Counted from the first letter of the stretch, positions 34,090-46,029 are shown. The stretch is DNA of 64,000 bases from Micrasema longulum (GCA_022494885.1 JAGVSM010003433.1:1-64000); one strand, 5' to 3'. Notes: a model not told the origin generated them from the letters alone. Program-made: numbers and translations.

Positions 34090-34835
34090 ATATCATTGAT
34101 TAGAATATCCGATTAATTAAAATCTTTATTTTCATCAAAAACCCAATTATTTCTTTTAGATATTAAAGGCTGTGTAATGCGAATAAATCACCGTACCATA
34201 GTGAGAGTTCCATTAAAATATTCAATAGGCATATATTACTAGAAAAAAAAACTATATAAATCAATTGAAAAAACGATTTTGAAACAGTTTTAAAAATAGC
34301 GTTGGTATTTATGTCACTAAACTCACTAGAAATCGCGACCACCTGTATATTTTCAACTACACTGTATAATCAGATAAGATCTAAAGAATGTTTAAATGAC
34401 TCACAATCACCAACCTGTGTGTATTATATTTAAATACCTCGTACATAGCTCGGATGCCATTTGTAAATAATAAAAAAAACATAGGCAGAATTTATTATTA
34501 CTTATTTCTAAATATGCGTATACAACATGAATGGCGATACATTTTGATGGGTGATCGGGACTACGGTTAGTACCTACCTGAAAATACTAAAGAACTAAAG
34601 CCGTTATATTATTGACACAGCTACGAGCATTTATCATTTTTCTAATGTATTAAACTTACAATGAGCACGGCCGTTTAACGGGGTTCGATAAAAAGTACAA
34701 GGAATATGAATTTAACAGTTTATGAATTTTATTAATTAGTCTATATAAATTGCTTATGTTTTTTACGAATATTTTTGTTTTTTATTTTGTTTATTATGTA
34801 AATTATAATTAGGTTAATTGGTTTAATTACGTTTT
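34090..34835. other. Unassigned stretch
   Basis: Nothing recognised. Confidence 0.4.
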
Positions 34836-34839
34836 TTTT

Positions 34840-35045
34840 ATTGTTCTTGTTTTGTTAATTTTTTTAACTTTGTTAAATATATTTCATAACTTTGTTAAAT
34901 ATTATTATCTTAGGCATGTTTCACATTTTTGTAAAATGTTTCCCTCGGCACGGGACACCCCAGTGAGGGAACATTATTCTGTATAAAAAAAATACAAACA
35001 ATGTAAAAGTATAAATAAATAAATAAATAGATAAATAAAAATAAG
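34840..35045 (+). repeat. LINE-like 3' tail with hairpin
   Basis: The hairpin at 34936-34974 pairs ATGTTTCCCTC with GAGGGAACAT (one T bulge), with an inner GGG/CCC. An A-rich tail with AAATAAATAAATAAATAG follows. No coding part survives. Confidence 0.6.
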
Positions 35046-35054
35046 TAATTGTAG

Positions 35055-35790
35055 GAGCAACAATGTTTGAGTATGTTCAAATGCTTGCAGACTGGCTGGA
35101 TTTCCTCCCTAGGGAGTTATTCATATGTAATAATAAGTTTAACATTTGGACATACTCAAACATTGTTGAATAACTACCTGGTAAAAGAAGAAGTGTAAAA
35201 ATTTTAAAATTGTTTTCAGGCGTTGCCTAGAAGGTGATTTGGTTCAGCCGGATGAATCTTACCGCATAATAAAGGTTTCAGCTCCTTTACTTCACAAAAG
35301 TCAACAGATGGAAGAGTTGAGGAAATGTGGATGTTCAAACATGGGCAGAATGGTGAATTTGGTCACGTATCCAAAATAAAACAAGTTTATTGGATTAAAA
35401 TTATACTTTATTTTTTATAAAGGGTATATTGTGACGCATTTCATCTTGTTAGGACATTTTCAAAAAAACTCGGGTTCAAAAAAAGGGTTTTTTGAAAATG
35501 TCCTAACAAGACGAAACGCGTCGCAATATACCCTTTGTTTATTTTATAAAAAATAAAGTAGAATTATAATCCAATAAACTTGTTTTATTTTGGATACATT
35601 CCCAAATTAAATATAAAATTCTATCAATTGTCTGCATACACAATAAATAAGAATGGTGAATGTTACACAGTGTGTAAAGTGGCCACTTAAACCAGCCAAT
35701 GACAGGTCATACGCCCTGTAAATGCCTAGGCTTCCATATTCCCTTCTCATAAATGTTTTCACTCTCTGTTGCAATAAGTTTAATTGTAGG
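35055..35790 (-). repeat. Family A copy split by a hairpin MITE
   Basis: The left end is itself palindromic: CAACAATGTTTGAGTATGT is mirrored near 35140-35165. The body resumes exactly after the insertion at 35358-35650 and ends at CTCTGTTGCAATAAGTT. Confidence 0.85.
35358..35650. mobile_element. Hairpin MITE with 10-bp TSD
   Basis: This 293-bp insertion is flanked by GAATGGTGAA (35348-35357 and 35651-35660). Arms at about 35366-35455 and 35500-35606 are near-perfect reverse complements, around a CTCGGGTTC-containing loop. It is non-coding. Confidence 0.85.
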
Positions 35791-35936
35791 AGCCTTTTTA
35801 CCCCTAGATTGGTACGCTATGGTATAGTTATTCTGTGAATTTTCGGCCGTTTGGAGTCGTAGTTATTTTTTTATGCTTTATTTAATTAATCCGTACACTC
35901 GTAATATCTTAATAACTACAATGTTCTCGAAATTTC

Positions 35937-35982
35937 GACAAAAATCATTCCATCATTTTATAATAATGGAATGATTTTTGTC
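35937..35982. repeat. Perfect 17-bp hairpin
   Basis: GACAAAAATCATTCCAT pairs with its complement ATGGAATGATTTTTGTC across a 12-nt loop. The sequence right of it (35978-36025) matches the reverse complement of 54065-54115, so it belongs to a repeat. Confidence 0.8.
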
Positions 35983-36029
35983 CGTATGGGTGACTCTATT
36001 ATCCGGTGGTGTATTATTACTACAATTTG

Positions 36030-36440
36030 TAAACAGTGCCCAAGCACCTTAGAATTGTATATTTATTATTTAAAAAAATAAAAAGTTAAAGTTGTTTTTA
36101 CAGATACAATGACATAATTAAAATACGGGTAATCCAAATTTATGGATTAAAATACACATTTTCTGCCTACTTATAAATAACGATTAACTTCTGATTTTTT
36201 CAAAAAAGCTCTTATGTTAAAATACATTTTATATTCACATCTGAATAATATTCTATCTTGTTTTTTAATATTTTAATATTCTAACTAATTTTTAGGTAGA
36301 ACTAAAATTCGAAAGGCTTATTTTCAAAAGAACAATTAAAACATATGTAAAAAAGGAGTTACATACTACTCAATTATCATTGTATTATATTTTTATCAAA
36401 CTACAGGGTGTAACGTGTAACATATTTTTTTAGTTGGGAA
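36030..36440. other. Unassigned stretch
   Basis: Nothing recognised. Confidence 0.35.
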
Positions 36441-36444
36441 AAGT

Positions 36445-36527
36445 CATCGCTATATAAAAATGGCTACGCTCACATAGTGAGCGAAGTGTAAAAGATGTTT
36501 TAGCGTAGGCATTTTTATCTGGCGACG
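36445..36527. repeat. Long imperfect hairpin
   Basis: The outer arm ATAAAAATGGCTACGCT pairs with AGCGTAGGCATTTTTAT with one mismatch. TCGC and GCGA lie outside, and a GCTCAC/GTGAGC helix lies inside. Unclassified. Confidence 0.75.
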
Positions 36528-36529
36528 AC

Positions 36530-37250
36530 CTTAATTATTTGAAATTTTATCAAATAATATTTTTCGGAATTTTATAATTGAACTGAATTGTTTTGTGAAT
36601 TATTTTTTAAGAAATTATCCAGAATAGTAAAATAATGTTTTTTACTAGCAAACTAAATATTAATTTCGTACGCTGGAAGAACAAACGAAGATTTTTCTGC
36701 GGCACGTACTAAATAATAAATCTTAATCACAAAGCTCTTACAAGAACTTCTATTTCAAAGACGACTAATCGTTTTGTTTTGATTGCAAATAGTGTAGATT
36801 GTTAAAACGCGGGAGAATAAATCCAGCGACAAGAAAAAAGAGGATTATATTAATGATTACGTTCACGCGATGAATCAAAAACGTAATTTTGCGGCTGCAG
36901 GCGAAAAATCATTATTTAAAAAGGGTTTTACATGTCGGTTTTTACATTGATTTTTTTCGTATTTAGCCTTTGGTCATATGTATGTATGTAGGAACGTTAA
37001 TTATTATTAAGTTATCCGAGAAGCGATCAAGTCGTGGTAATTAATTGACTTGACCTCAAAGTCCATCTGATACGGTCAACTGTAAAATATTTAATAATTC
37101 AAATTGTTACAGTAATTACAAAGACAATCAATTTATTTTGCAGCGGGTTAAATAAAATGATACTCATTTGTAATTATGACAAAGTGTATTTTGTTGGAAA
37201 AAAAAATATCGTCATGATTTACCTAGTTATTTTATTATTTTTCTGTATCA
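36530..37250. other. Unassigned stretch
   Basis: Nothing recognised. Confidence 0.35.
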
Positions 37251-37254
37251 ATGT

Positions 37255-37630
37255 GAATGAAGAATACGGTTCTGTGGGTGAAATAGAACCAGAATCCTGG
37301 ACGAGTGTTTTTGACTCGATCGTTACTCTCAGGTAAAAATCCCGAGTAAGGAAATCGAGTGAGATAAGTCAGCCTCGTTGTGTATTGGTTGACTCGTTTG
37401 CCTACCATTCTTAAGGTCCTAGGTTCGATTCATGGCAGATTGGACGTGAAATACTAATTTTATAGGTTTTTTTTTACTGCGGTATTTATTTTTTCCTGGA
37501 CTAGCACCCGAAGCGTTAGACCGATCACCTTACCTTCGTGTGACAGATGATCGAATTACGCTGCATTTGGTTTAACAATGAGGTGCCCTATGCATCACTT
37601 GGTGCGGAAAGGCGGACGGTCATTTATTTA
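37255..37630 (+). mobile_element. SINE S1 with upstream module M
   Basis: Module M (37255-37362) contains GGGTGAAATAGAACCAGAAT, TCCTGGACGAGTGTTTTTGA and GAAATCGAGTGA. A tRNA-like head follows with B-box GGTTCGATTCATGG, then the S1 body ending TGGTGCGGAAAGGCGGACGG. The same M-then-head order recurs at 47300 and 54770. Confidence 0.8.
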
Positions 37631-37634
37631 TTTT

Positions 37635-37900
37635 ATTTATATTTATTTATTTAATTTTACAATACGCCACCCGCCCAATGGGCATTTTCAAAAATTATTA
37701 AGGTAAGTACAAACATAGTTAGTATTAATTTTAAAAATAAACAACACTTTTTTTATGTAGAAACAAAAAAAAACATGATGCAATGCTTATAAAAAGTGAA
37801 ACTTTGCTTAGTAAAAAAGAAAAAAAATATGGTTATAAGAAAAATGTTTGAATTAAAAAGCAAATTGTTAATAACGTAAAGAATTTAAACAATAAAAAAA
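37635..37900. other. A-rich unassigned stretch
   Basis: Low-complexity DNA; nothing recognised. Confidence 0.35.
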
Positions 37901-37904
37901 ATTA

Positions 37905-38090
37905 AAAATCTGATGGTTTACCCAAATATTTCAATTTTTGGTGCCAATTTTAATGAATTCTAGATAACTCACCGTTAGAAAATGGAAATGAAGTATAGTG
38001 GGGTATAGTGGGGATTGAACCTCGGATCTCTGATCCATGAGCCCGCGACATTAGCCGAGGGACCAAAACCAGGTTAAGAAAAGAGTGATT
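37905..38090 (-). mobile_element. SINE S2 copy
   Basis: The minus strand has head TGGTTTTGGTCCCTCGG and a B-box-like GGTTCAATCCCCACTA. The body TTTACCCAAATATTT matches the S2 copy at 30165. Confidence 0.7.
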
Positions 38091-38094
38091 TTCA

Positions 38095-39235
38095 TTGATA
38101 AATTTCTAATTTTTTCCTGAAAAATATAGTACATAATTGAATACTTCGGTATCTTAAGGTACTTATTTCATATATACACCTGAATTCCCCAATAATTCCT
38201 TAATTTCCGTTTAGATGTAAATAAAAACTTCATTCTCTGTTGAGATATTGGTATTTTAATATTGATTCTACAGGGGTTAATTTCCAATCAGTCTTTGGAC
38301 ATATTTCAAATTAGTAGTTTTAAGTATTTGTGTTTTTAGGATACACTGGAATCTTGTTTTACGCGGTTTCATGAAAACACGGTCCAAAAACATTAAAAAA
38401 ATAATAATATTAGTTTAACAATGCGTAATGGTAATATAAATAATTATAGTATTCTAGAAATGCTCTACATCTCTCGTTTACTTTTAGGCGTATAATATAT
38501 TATGAAAGTGAATAGGTTCTCATTGTCACAATTTTTAAAAGTATTTTCATGTCACGTTGTATTTCAGAAAAAAATTGATTGATAATTGATCTTTATACAA
38601 GGAAACCTATCCAATATTGTTCATTTTTTAGTATACTTTTTCCTACGGGTTTTTTTACACGGTACTGTGTAACAGATTCCTTGTGTAAAAAGAGGTTGCA
38701 ATGTACTTTAATTAAAAAGTGTACGTAAGTTCTTACATACAATTTTGACATATTTCGTAAATCTATTTAGCCAAACCTAACTAATTATTTTATAAGGAGC
38801 GTATAAAGGCAATCAGATAGTATAAAAATTACATAATTAATACACACTTTACATTTTTATGATACCTTAATACACCCAACAAGCAAATGACTTTAATAAT
38901 TTTTGTACGAGTACCTACTTACCTGCATTTTGATTAGTCTAATAAAAAGTAAGTAAATTATTTTTGCCATTTTAAAACGCCGTTATTTGAAAACGTTCCG
39001 TTGAATGCGCGATATGAATATAAAAATGTTGCTAAAATTATGCTGTAGAAATTAAATACATACAAACAAATTATTATTAATAAAAAATAAATAAAAAAAA
39101 CTTTATTCCTTGTGTTTGAACTAAAATCCTAGTTTAAGAAAAATACCACAAAAATTTAAGATTTTGGTCGGAGCACTTTTTATATTTATTATATTATCTT
39201 CAAATAATTAGAACTAATTTTACTTATATATATAT
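38095..39235. other. Unassigned stretch
   Basis: AT-rich DNA; no gene or matched repeat. Confidence 0.4.
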
Positions 39236-39239
39236 ATAA

Positions 39240-39420
39240 ATATATTTATGAGTACCAATGGACGTAAGTTTAGTTTAAATTTCATGAGTCGTAATCTGCC
39301 GGTTTAAAGTAATTATATTTTAGTTGCATAAAGCTTTTAAGAATATTTAGTATCAAAAATACATACCATAGAAAAGGATTGTTTTTATCTAATGTTAATT
39401 TACTTTTTATTTTTTAGAAT
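39240..39420 (+). repeat. Fragment of the TTAA element
   Basis: This aligns with 60350-60525 inside the 692-bp TTAA-flanked element. Shared blocks are CGTAATCTGCCGGT, AAAGTAATTATATTTTAGTT and TTGTTTTTATCTAAT. Confidence 0.65.
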
Positions 39421-39424
39421 TTAT

Positions 39425-39590
39425 TTCAATTCAAAATAAAATATATACCCACAGGCAGGCCATGCCTTTGTGGGATTTTTTCTTGTGTTAATGTAATAGT
39501 TTTTTTTTGTATTTCTATGTATACCTATTTTAAAATGCAAAGAAAAAATATAAGAAAAAAATAATATATAAATAAATAAATGAAGATAGT
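39425..39590 (+). repeat. LINE-like 3' tail with hairpin
   Basis: At 39448-39474, CCCACA pairs with TGTGGG and AGGC with GCCT. This is again an outer and an inner helix separated by a bulge. An A-rich tail follows. Confidence 0.55.
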
Positions 39591-39729
39591 GTATAATAAT
39601 GTGTTTTGTTTTTTTTGTTGTTTTCTTACTGTTTTGGTTGGTATAAACTGATATTATGTATTGTCACAAAAATGTTACAAAATTCTCGAAACCCTAGATT
39701 TCCAAATAATTTACCTTAATACAGATGCA

Positions 39730-39970
39730 ACACAACTGCGGCTTTTAATCATTATTCATATGTTGGGTAAAAAACTTTGATAATCTTCCGGAAATCTTAA
39801 AATCAATAGCACATATTAAAACATTTAAATCTAAATTTAAAAGACACATGAGACCCACCCTATCCTAAACTACATACAGTGGAAAATGGTGTATGTTTTA
39901 GAATCTAATAACTAATTTGAAGGAATATGTTATATTTAGTAAAAATAAAAGGTAAATAAAATAGAATACA
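39730..39970 (+). pseudogene. LINE RT C-terminal end
   Basis: The peptide VKNFDNLPEILKSIAHIKTF then KSKFKRHMRPTLS and stop is a LINE C-terminus. The 3' UTR has ACATAC paired with GTATGT (39872-39896) and ends AATAAAAGGTAAATAAAAT. Confidence 0.75.
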
Positions 39971-39974
39971 TATA

Positions 39975-41550
39975 CAGGTAAACGTTGTTTTGCGCCGGTT
40001 CGATTTACGCCGATTTACAATTACGCCGGTTGGTGCCGGCGTGAGATTCCCCGGTTCGGCCGACACTATATGACAGTAGGCGCTGCGATTCTAATAACAG
40101 ACACACTTTTACACGTTGTTTTATTCTATTACCGTGTAAACGAGCAGCCTATTGTATGTGTGAAATTATTTCCGAGTTAATTTTTTGTTTTTTTTTTAAG
40201 AAAAATAAAAAAGTATGATTATATTTACAATTTTATTATTATTAAAATTAATTGAGCATTTAATTATTTGCAGTTTATGCTATGATTCTGCAAGAAAGAA
40301 AGCACCAATCAAAGCAAATGAAATTGCATGCTTTTTTCAAAAAAGGGTGAGAATTTAATTTAGTACCAACGAACTGGTGAGTTAGTATTTACTATAAAAA
40401 AATCATCATTTATATCAAGAAGTTATAGTTTATTTTGTAAAAGAATTGAAACTGTATTTATTAAATACATTTAAAATTTATTTTGAATTTATATACGATA
40501 TCTATCAAATAAACATGTTAGATTGTCCTTAGAATTTCGACACGGAACCTAACCTTATAAATATCTTCCATTATATTGGTGCCTCTCGGTGCCCGGCGTA
40601 AAGCGACGTTTACCTGTATATTTATACATTTATATATTTTTATACAAACATGATATGATATATAAATATAAAAATAAAAATTAATGTTAAACGAATTTCC
40701 TCTCTGAACACGAGTTTTCACTGTATTAGAGAGGTAGAAACGTTATTATTAATTATGTATGTATGTACCAACCCTTTTGTAATTTTATACTTTTTTGTAA
40801 AAATTTTTAAAAATAAATATTTAAAAAAACAAATATAACTATGGAATGAAAAAACATACGTTTAATTAAACATCAGTTTTAAATGTACTTTTTCTTACTA
40901 GGATTATAATAGAAACCTCTTGGAATTTGTTGAATGGACACTAAGAAAGTATGTCAGTGCGTAATGATGTCAGTTGTCATGTTTTGCACTTGTAAAGAAT
41001 TTAGTGTTAAGGTGCTATGACGCATATGTTATTATTATTATTATTTTTGTTTGCGTCACCGACCTGATGAGTAAGATGTTTTAAAGATGAGTTTAAAATG
41101 TTACTTACTCATGTGCTATGGCAAAAAGTTTCACGGTTTTTAAACTGCTAAAACATTCATTGAACCCGTAGACAGAAAGAAAACAAATATCGTACTGTGA
41201 GGAATATATAATATTCCAGCTGCAGTTGAAGTAAAATGTAAATATTATGAAATTAAATATTTTGTTATTAGTTAAACTACATATATGGATTCGGAAAAGC
41301 GCTCATTTTTAGATTTAACCATTGCATTAAGAACTTTATCTATAATATGCTTACACCTAAGAAAAACATTGGTTTCTACCACTTCTTCGTTCGTTTGCTT
41401 TTTGTATGGACTTTATGATTACACTGTGGATAGTATTCCGTAAAAATTAATGAATTAAAACTGTACTGTCCATCATACTAAATTAACTCCAACGTGCAAT
41501 TTGTTATTATATTATTACAAAATGAAAAATTTGTAGAAACTGTAAGTTTA
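39975..41550. other. Unassigned stretch
   Basis: A short GC-rich palindromic piece (GCCGGTTGGTGCCGGC) lies at about 40025-40040, within a segment whose GCGCCGGTTCG is partly mirrored near 40590-40610 (GCCCGGCG). No gene. Confidence 0.35.
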
Positions 41551-41554
41551 AACA

Positions 41555-41690
41555 TGAATTGAATTTTACACATTGTGTAAAGCGTTCACAAAGCGGCCAC
41601 TGACGGGTCATACGCCTTTTAATTACGTAGACTACCATAAAACTTCCTCCCTGATGAGGTTCTATATTTCCGTTGAAATTTGAACTTTAT
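41555..41690 (-). repeat. Family A fragment
   Basis: AAAGCGGCCACTGACGGGTC and TACGTAGACTACCAT match the end of A copies, with more divergence than most. Confidence 0.6.
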
Positions 41691-41694
41691 AAAG

Positions 41695-42145
41695 TCGTGA
41701 TACTTGGATATATTCAAAATGTTGGTTTTGAATAATCGTTTGTTACGCCAATTTGTTCAAAACGGGGCACAGAAGAAGTATATTAATTTTGATGACACCC
41801 GTTTGATTGATGCGTCAACATGTATGAGATCAAGGCGATCAATCTTACGATTCGACATATTAACTTGTTGCACTTTATCACACAAGTTTGCGAATAAATG
41901 TAATTGGTTTTATAAACTAGTTTATATTAGGACTGTGGGCAGCTATACGAGTACATGTGTAGCGAATCCAACCTACACAAGTCGATCAATTTATTTATTA
42001 TTATACTTATCACGTAACAGACTAAGTTGGGAATGCATTTAGTTAGCATCCAAACGGGCGTTTTATTTCAATAAAAAAGTATAATATGAATCATAGTCAT
42101 TTTCTATAAATTAAATAGTCTATTGTTGAATTTTGGTCGTGTCCG
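41695..42145. other. Unassigned stretch with 112-codon ORF
   Basis: The plus-strand ORF 41704-42042 has no domain I recognise. An AATAAA-type sequence at 42070 follows it. Some resemblance to a LINE end (AATAAAAAAGTATAATATG) cannot be secured. Confidence 0.25.
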
Positions 42146-42149
42146 GACT

Positions 42150-42480
42150 GGTTAAAAATACATTTCTGTATTCGGAGTAAAACCAGAGTCCTGGACCCGT
42201 ATTACAATGGGAAATTAACATTTATCTACATGGTAAAATTCCGTTTTCTGCATGAAAAATATAATATGCTCACATTTTTTTTAAACATGTTCAATAACGG
42301 GTTACTGACGATATCTTTTTTTTATATACAAATTTTCGTAGATAAATACCGACTTTACTTATACTTTATATCGTCTCGATATCTATCGATGAAGAAAGCG
42401 TTTGTAATCGCGGCCCTAGATGAGTGCTTTTGACTCAAATTAAAATCCTGAAACGGGGAATCGAGTAAATATATGTCTGT
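42150..42480 (+). repeat. Module M split by a short family Z element
   Basis: The left part has TTCGGAGTAAAACCAGAGTC and CTGGAC. The right part has GAGTGCTTTTGACTC and GGGAATCGAGTAAA. Between them is a 223-bp Z derivative. Confidence 0.65.
42196..42418 (-). mobile_element. Short family Z derivative
   Basis: The reverse complement begins GGGCCGCGATTACAAAC and contains TTATTGAACATGTTTAAAA and TTTTTCATGCAGAAAA, as at 58531 and in the long copy at 3977-5612. The other end, CCGTATTACAAT, is a degenerate inverted terminus. Confidence 0.7.
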
Positions 42481-42484
42481 CGCG

Positions 42485-43355
42485 TAGAAGCTTTAAAATA
42501 ACTTCCTTTAGTACTGATACTACTAAATTAGTATAACATATAAATAAATATATTTTTCAACCAATACATACATATTTTATTTGTCTCATTTTACTTTCCG
42601 TTTTTATTCGTGTTTTTCCATGTAATTTTTTTTTAAACTGCAGACTGCAAATATATTTTTTAAACTACAAATTAAAAACACACTTTTTAAAGTTGTTTGG
42701 TTCTATATAAAATCTACCGCATTTGTAGCGGCCTTGACTATCAAAACCTACATATTATTATTTATGATACAATATATTTATGTGTTTAATATTGTCATAA
42801 TAAATTTAATAACTACCATTGATTATGCGTAGGTATCCAAATAAAAACTTGAATAAAAAAATTTTGTTTTTAATTAATTTGAGGTAGATACGCCAACATC
42901 CATAATAGTAAAAAGCCAGCTGTGCGTTCAAAAAATTATCTACACGTTTATCGACAGTAATAAACACTAATTTCCTATTATTTTTAATAAATTAGTTAAG
43001 GATAAAACTTTGATATTGTTTCGCTTATATTCAAAACCTTTTGTGGCAGCCGTTTAACCTTCTTAGGGCATTGTCAAACTGCCATGTAAAGAGAACCAAA
43101 AACACGTGTTGGTTTATATTTTCTACATGAAAATAATACGAAATGAAGTTTTTTTATTACCACTGAGAATAACTTAAAGTATAATGTATTGAGTATTAAG
43201 GTACATTCATAAAATTAAATTGCCAAAGTACGGATAATGAAACCGATCATTTTTATCACTTAAAGACCTCATAATTTCATTTACTAAATAAAGTCAATAT
43301 AATATATAAGGAGCCTGGAATATCGTTTTGGCAACATTGAAAATGATTACGTCGC
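42485..43355. other. Unassigned stretch
   Basis: Nothing recognised. Confidence 0.35.
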
Positions 43356-43359
43356 ATTT

Positions 43360-44035
43360 TTGATCAATTTTAATATAGAATCACTACAAAAAAGGCGCCT
43401 TACATGTGATTTAATTTTTCTTTTCAAAATTCTCAATAATATAGTTGATTCGCCGTATCTTTTACAAAATATTGGTTTCCGTTGTCCTCTTCGCTATATT
43501 AGATTAAATTCCCTTTTTATGTACCAACTTGTAAAAACAATTATACCTCGAATTCATTCATTAGACGTACCTGTAGAAATTATAACGGACTCAGTATTGA
43601 TGTAGACATTTTTAACTGCACGTTGCATTTGTACAGAAAATTTCTTCATGGGGTCGATTATTTGGGATAGTTGCTGAATGTGCATCTTGAGTGGTTTATG
43701 CTATGTATATGTGCCGCATGTAATGTATAATGTTTGTGTGTTTTACATGTGCGTTCATGTGTATGCGTAAATGGCTCGGAGTGTACATTCGGTATTTTTA
43801 TTTATTTTAATTTATTACCTCCATGGAAAACGCAAATGTCAACAATCGTTCTTTTCTCACTTGAAATTCTTAATCATTTTTTAATTTTTTGTCACATTTA
43901 ATGTTTATATCTTTTGTATAATTTATGAAAACTTAATTGGTCTTTTTATGTTAAAAATTGTTGTTTTTAATAATTATTAGGCATGAATGTATGTTTTCTA
44001 AATAAAATAAAATAAAATAAAAATAAATAAATAAT
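43360..44035 (+). mobile_element. LINE 3' end (family T2 parent)
   Basis: The frame 43378-43605 reads IESLQKRRLTCDLIFLFKIL then DSPYLLQNIGFRCPLRYIRL, a LINE post-RT region. Frameshifts follow. The 3' UTR from 43810 is the T2 tail also found at 16790-17010, ending in AAATAAAATAAAATAAAA. The ATG at 43360 is likely accidental. Confidence 0.82.
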
Positions 44036-44315
44036 GACTGCTTGATACTTAGTCTGCTTATTTTCAAATTGCCAGTTTCATCGCTCTTAAACCGTCTTCA
44101 GACTGTTCTTCGAACTTTTTCTTAAAACAAAAAAAGTTATTTTATAATGTGTGCAAAAGCTTTTATTAAAACTATAATGCGCCTTCTTTAGAGGGACCCG
44201 ACCTGTATGATGGGAACTTTTTTATAGCCTTTACCATTCCTGGTAATATTAGCCATAAACAAACAAACAATATTTACAAATATATTTGAAATAAAACAGT
44301 TTGTGTACTTATATA

Positions 44316-44424
44316 GACCACACACGAGTTTAATATTATAACACAACTAGTTTTAGGTATTCTCATTACCCATCATCAGGTGTAACTAACTAGTTGTGTT
44401 ATGATATTTAACTCGTGTGTGGTC
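44316..44424. repeat. 37-bp-arm palindrome
   Basis: The arms begin GACCACACACGAGTT and run to AACTAGTT, mirrored with about three mismatches. The loop on the minus strand reads CACCTGATGATGGG, containing a CTGATGA box. Confidence 0.8.
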
Positions 44425-44429
44425 TCCAT

Positions 44430-45840
44430 ATACAGCGTGTTTTATTTTAAATATTTTAAAAATATTATTCCACAAAGCAAATGCTAAAACAATACATAGT
44501 ATAATATTAACAAATTAATATTAAATGAGAGTAATACAATATTACTGAAAACATCAAATAAAACAGGAACATTTTACAAATTTATTAAAATAATTTAAAG
44601 GCGCATTAAAATATAATTTAAACAGGGGTAACACCTATTTAAATCGGTCATTTTCGTCTTTTACTAATGTTTAAAATTTGACCAATTTATATAAATTTTG
44701 ACTATTTTTTTAAATGCATATTATAAAATTGTGTTTTTGTTCGTAGATTTATTATAGTTTTCTTGAAACTAGAATAGAATAATTATTTTAAACATTGGCA
44801 TTTTTTGGAGTTTATTTTTACGTTAAATAGAATAATTATTCTAATCATGGACTCATTACAGTTTTTTTCAAACTGAGATAGAGTAATTATTTCAGTCTTT
44901 AACTTATAACGGTAAGCCAAGGCTAAAATTTTTTTCGGAAATAAAAAATAAAATTTACTTTACTTCCAGATATAATTATTAATGTACTGTTTTTAAAGTA
45001 AATAGAATAGAACAATTATTATTTCTTCTACTTCGCCGATACTACGAATTTATTCTTCATTTGATTATGTACATAGGTAAGTAACTGCCTACTCTGTAGG
45101 TGAGTGTAAACAGATGTTTGTTGCGGGTGTAGGTTTATGGAGAGATCGGGGGCGGCCATCGCTATTATGACATCACGCCCAAGAGGCCCATATTTTGAAA
45201 AAAGGCATTCTAGAAACTAATTTGAAAATTTAAATAAACGAAAACTCTAAAAATAAATTGAAAACAAAATTGTGTTTTTTTTAAATGGTAAGAGGCAAAT
45301 AAAATTCAACTGTATGTGATTAATAAAAACGTTCATAATCATATCCCTATCCCTATCCGCACCCTGTGGTGTATAAGGCACTGAATTGGTACACTAAATG
45401 CAGCGTTTTTAAAATGGTCGTTTTTTTGACAAAAATCTCAAAATGAGTTAAATATGAAGTAATGTTCTGCAAGAAATTTTGAACTATTTCACTATATAGC
45501 AATAAGCAGTTAAAAAATATTTCAGTACGAAAAACGATATACTGTTTTTCAAGTTTTTTAAGCAATAACACAGTACCTAGAGATCCATAAGCAAAAACTC
45601 AGTGTAGATATGACACACCCAGGTTTTATGCTTTAGAAACAATTGACATGCTAATGATTATTTACAGTTGTTTTTAATTTGCATAAAGTTAATAAATACC
45701 AAAAAGTGTCATATCTCAAAATATGACTTTTGCAAATAACTGCCTGTTTGCTTTTGACGGCAGTATATTGATCATTTAAATGTACCTACACTTAAGATAA
45801 TACTTAGTTTTATAAAAATTATTCTTACACTGTATAATAT
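44430..45840. other. Unassigned stretch
   Basis: It contains repeated-looking TAGAATAATTATTYTAA motifs at about 44774, 44828 and 45003 and low-complexity DNA. No gene. Confidence 0.35.
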
Positions 45841-45843
45841 TCA

Positions 45844-45887
45844 CCAGTCTGAAGATGCCCATTAGAGGGTGAAAGCGCTAATTGGTC
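45844..45887 (+). ncRNA. Hammerhead-like motif
   Basis: CCAGT is followed by CTGAAGA, a TGCCC...GGGT helix, GAAA and, at the end, TTGGTC. The order fits a hammerhead core with CTGAAGA in place of CTGATGA, as in the other two loci here. Confidence 0.5.
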
Positions 45888-46029
45888 AAATAAATAAGTG
45901 TAAGTGTATTTAAATTAATAACTTAGATGTAAATATAAGTTATTACATCATTACAATGGAATTCCATTAAAATTGTCAATAAATAATTTTAAAAAATAAA
46001 AAAAGATCATTTATACTTTTAATACTTTT

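Noticed and set aside
41704..42042. 112-codon protein gene
   Set aside because: No recognisable family or start context; may be LINE debris but no diagnostic motif is visible.
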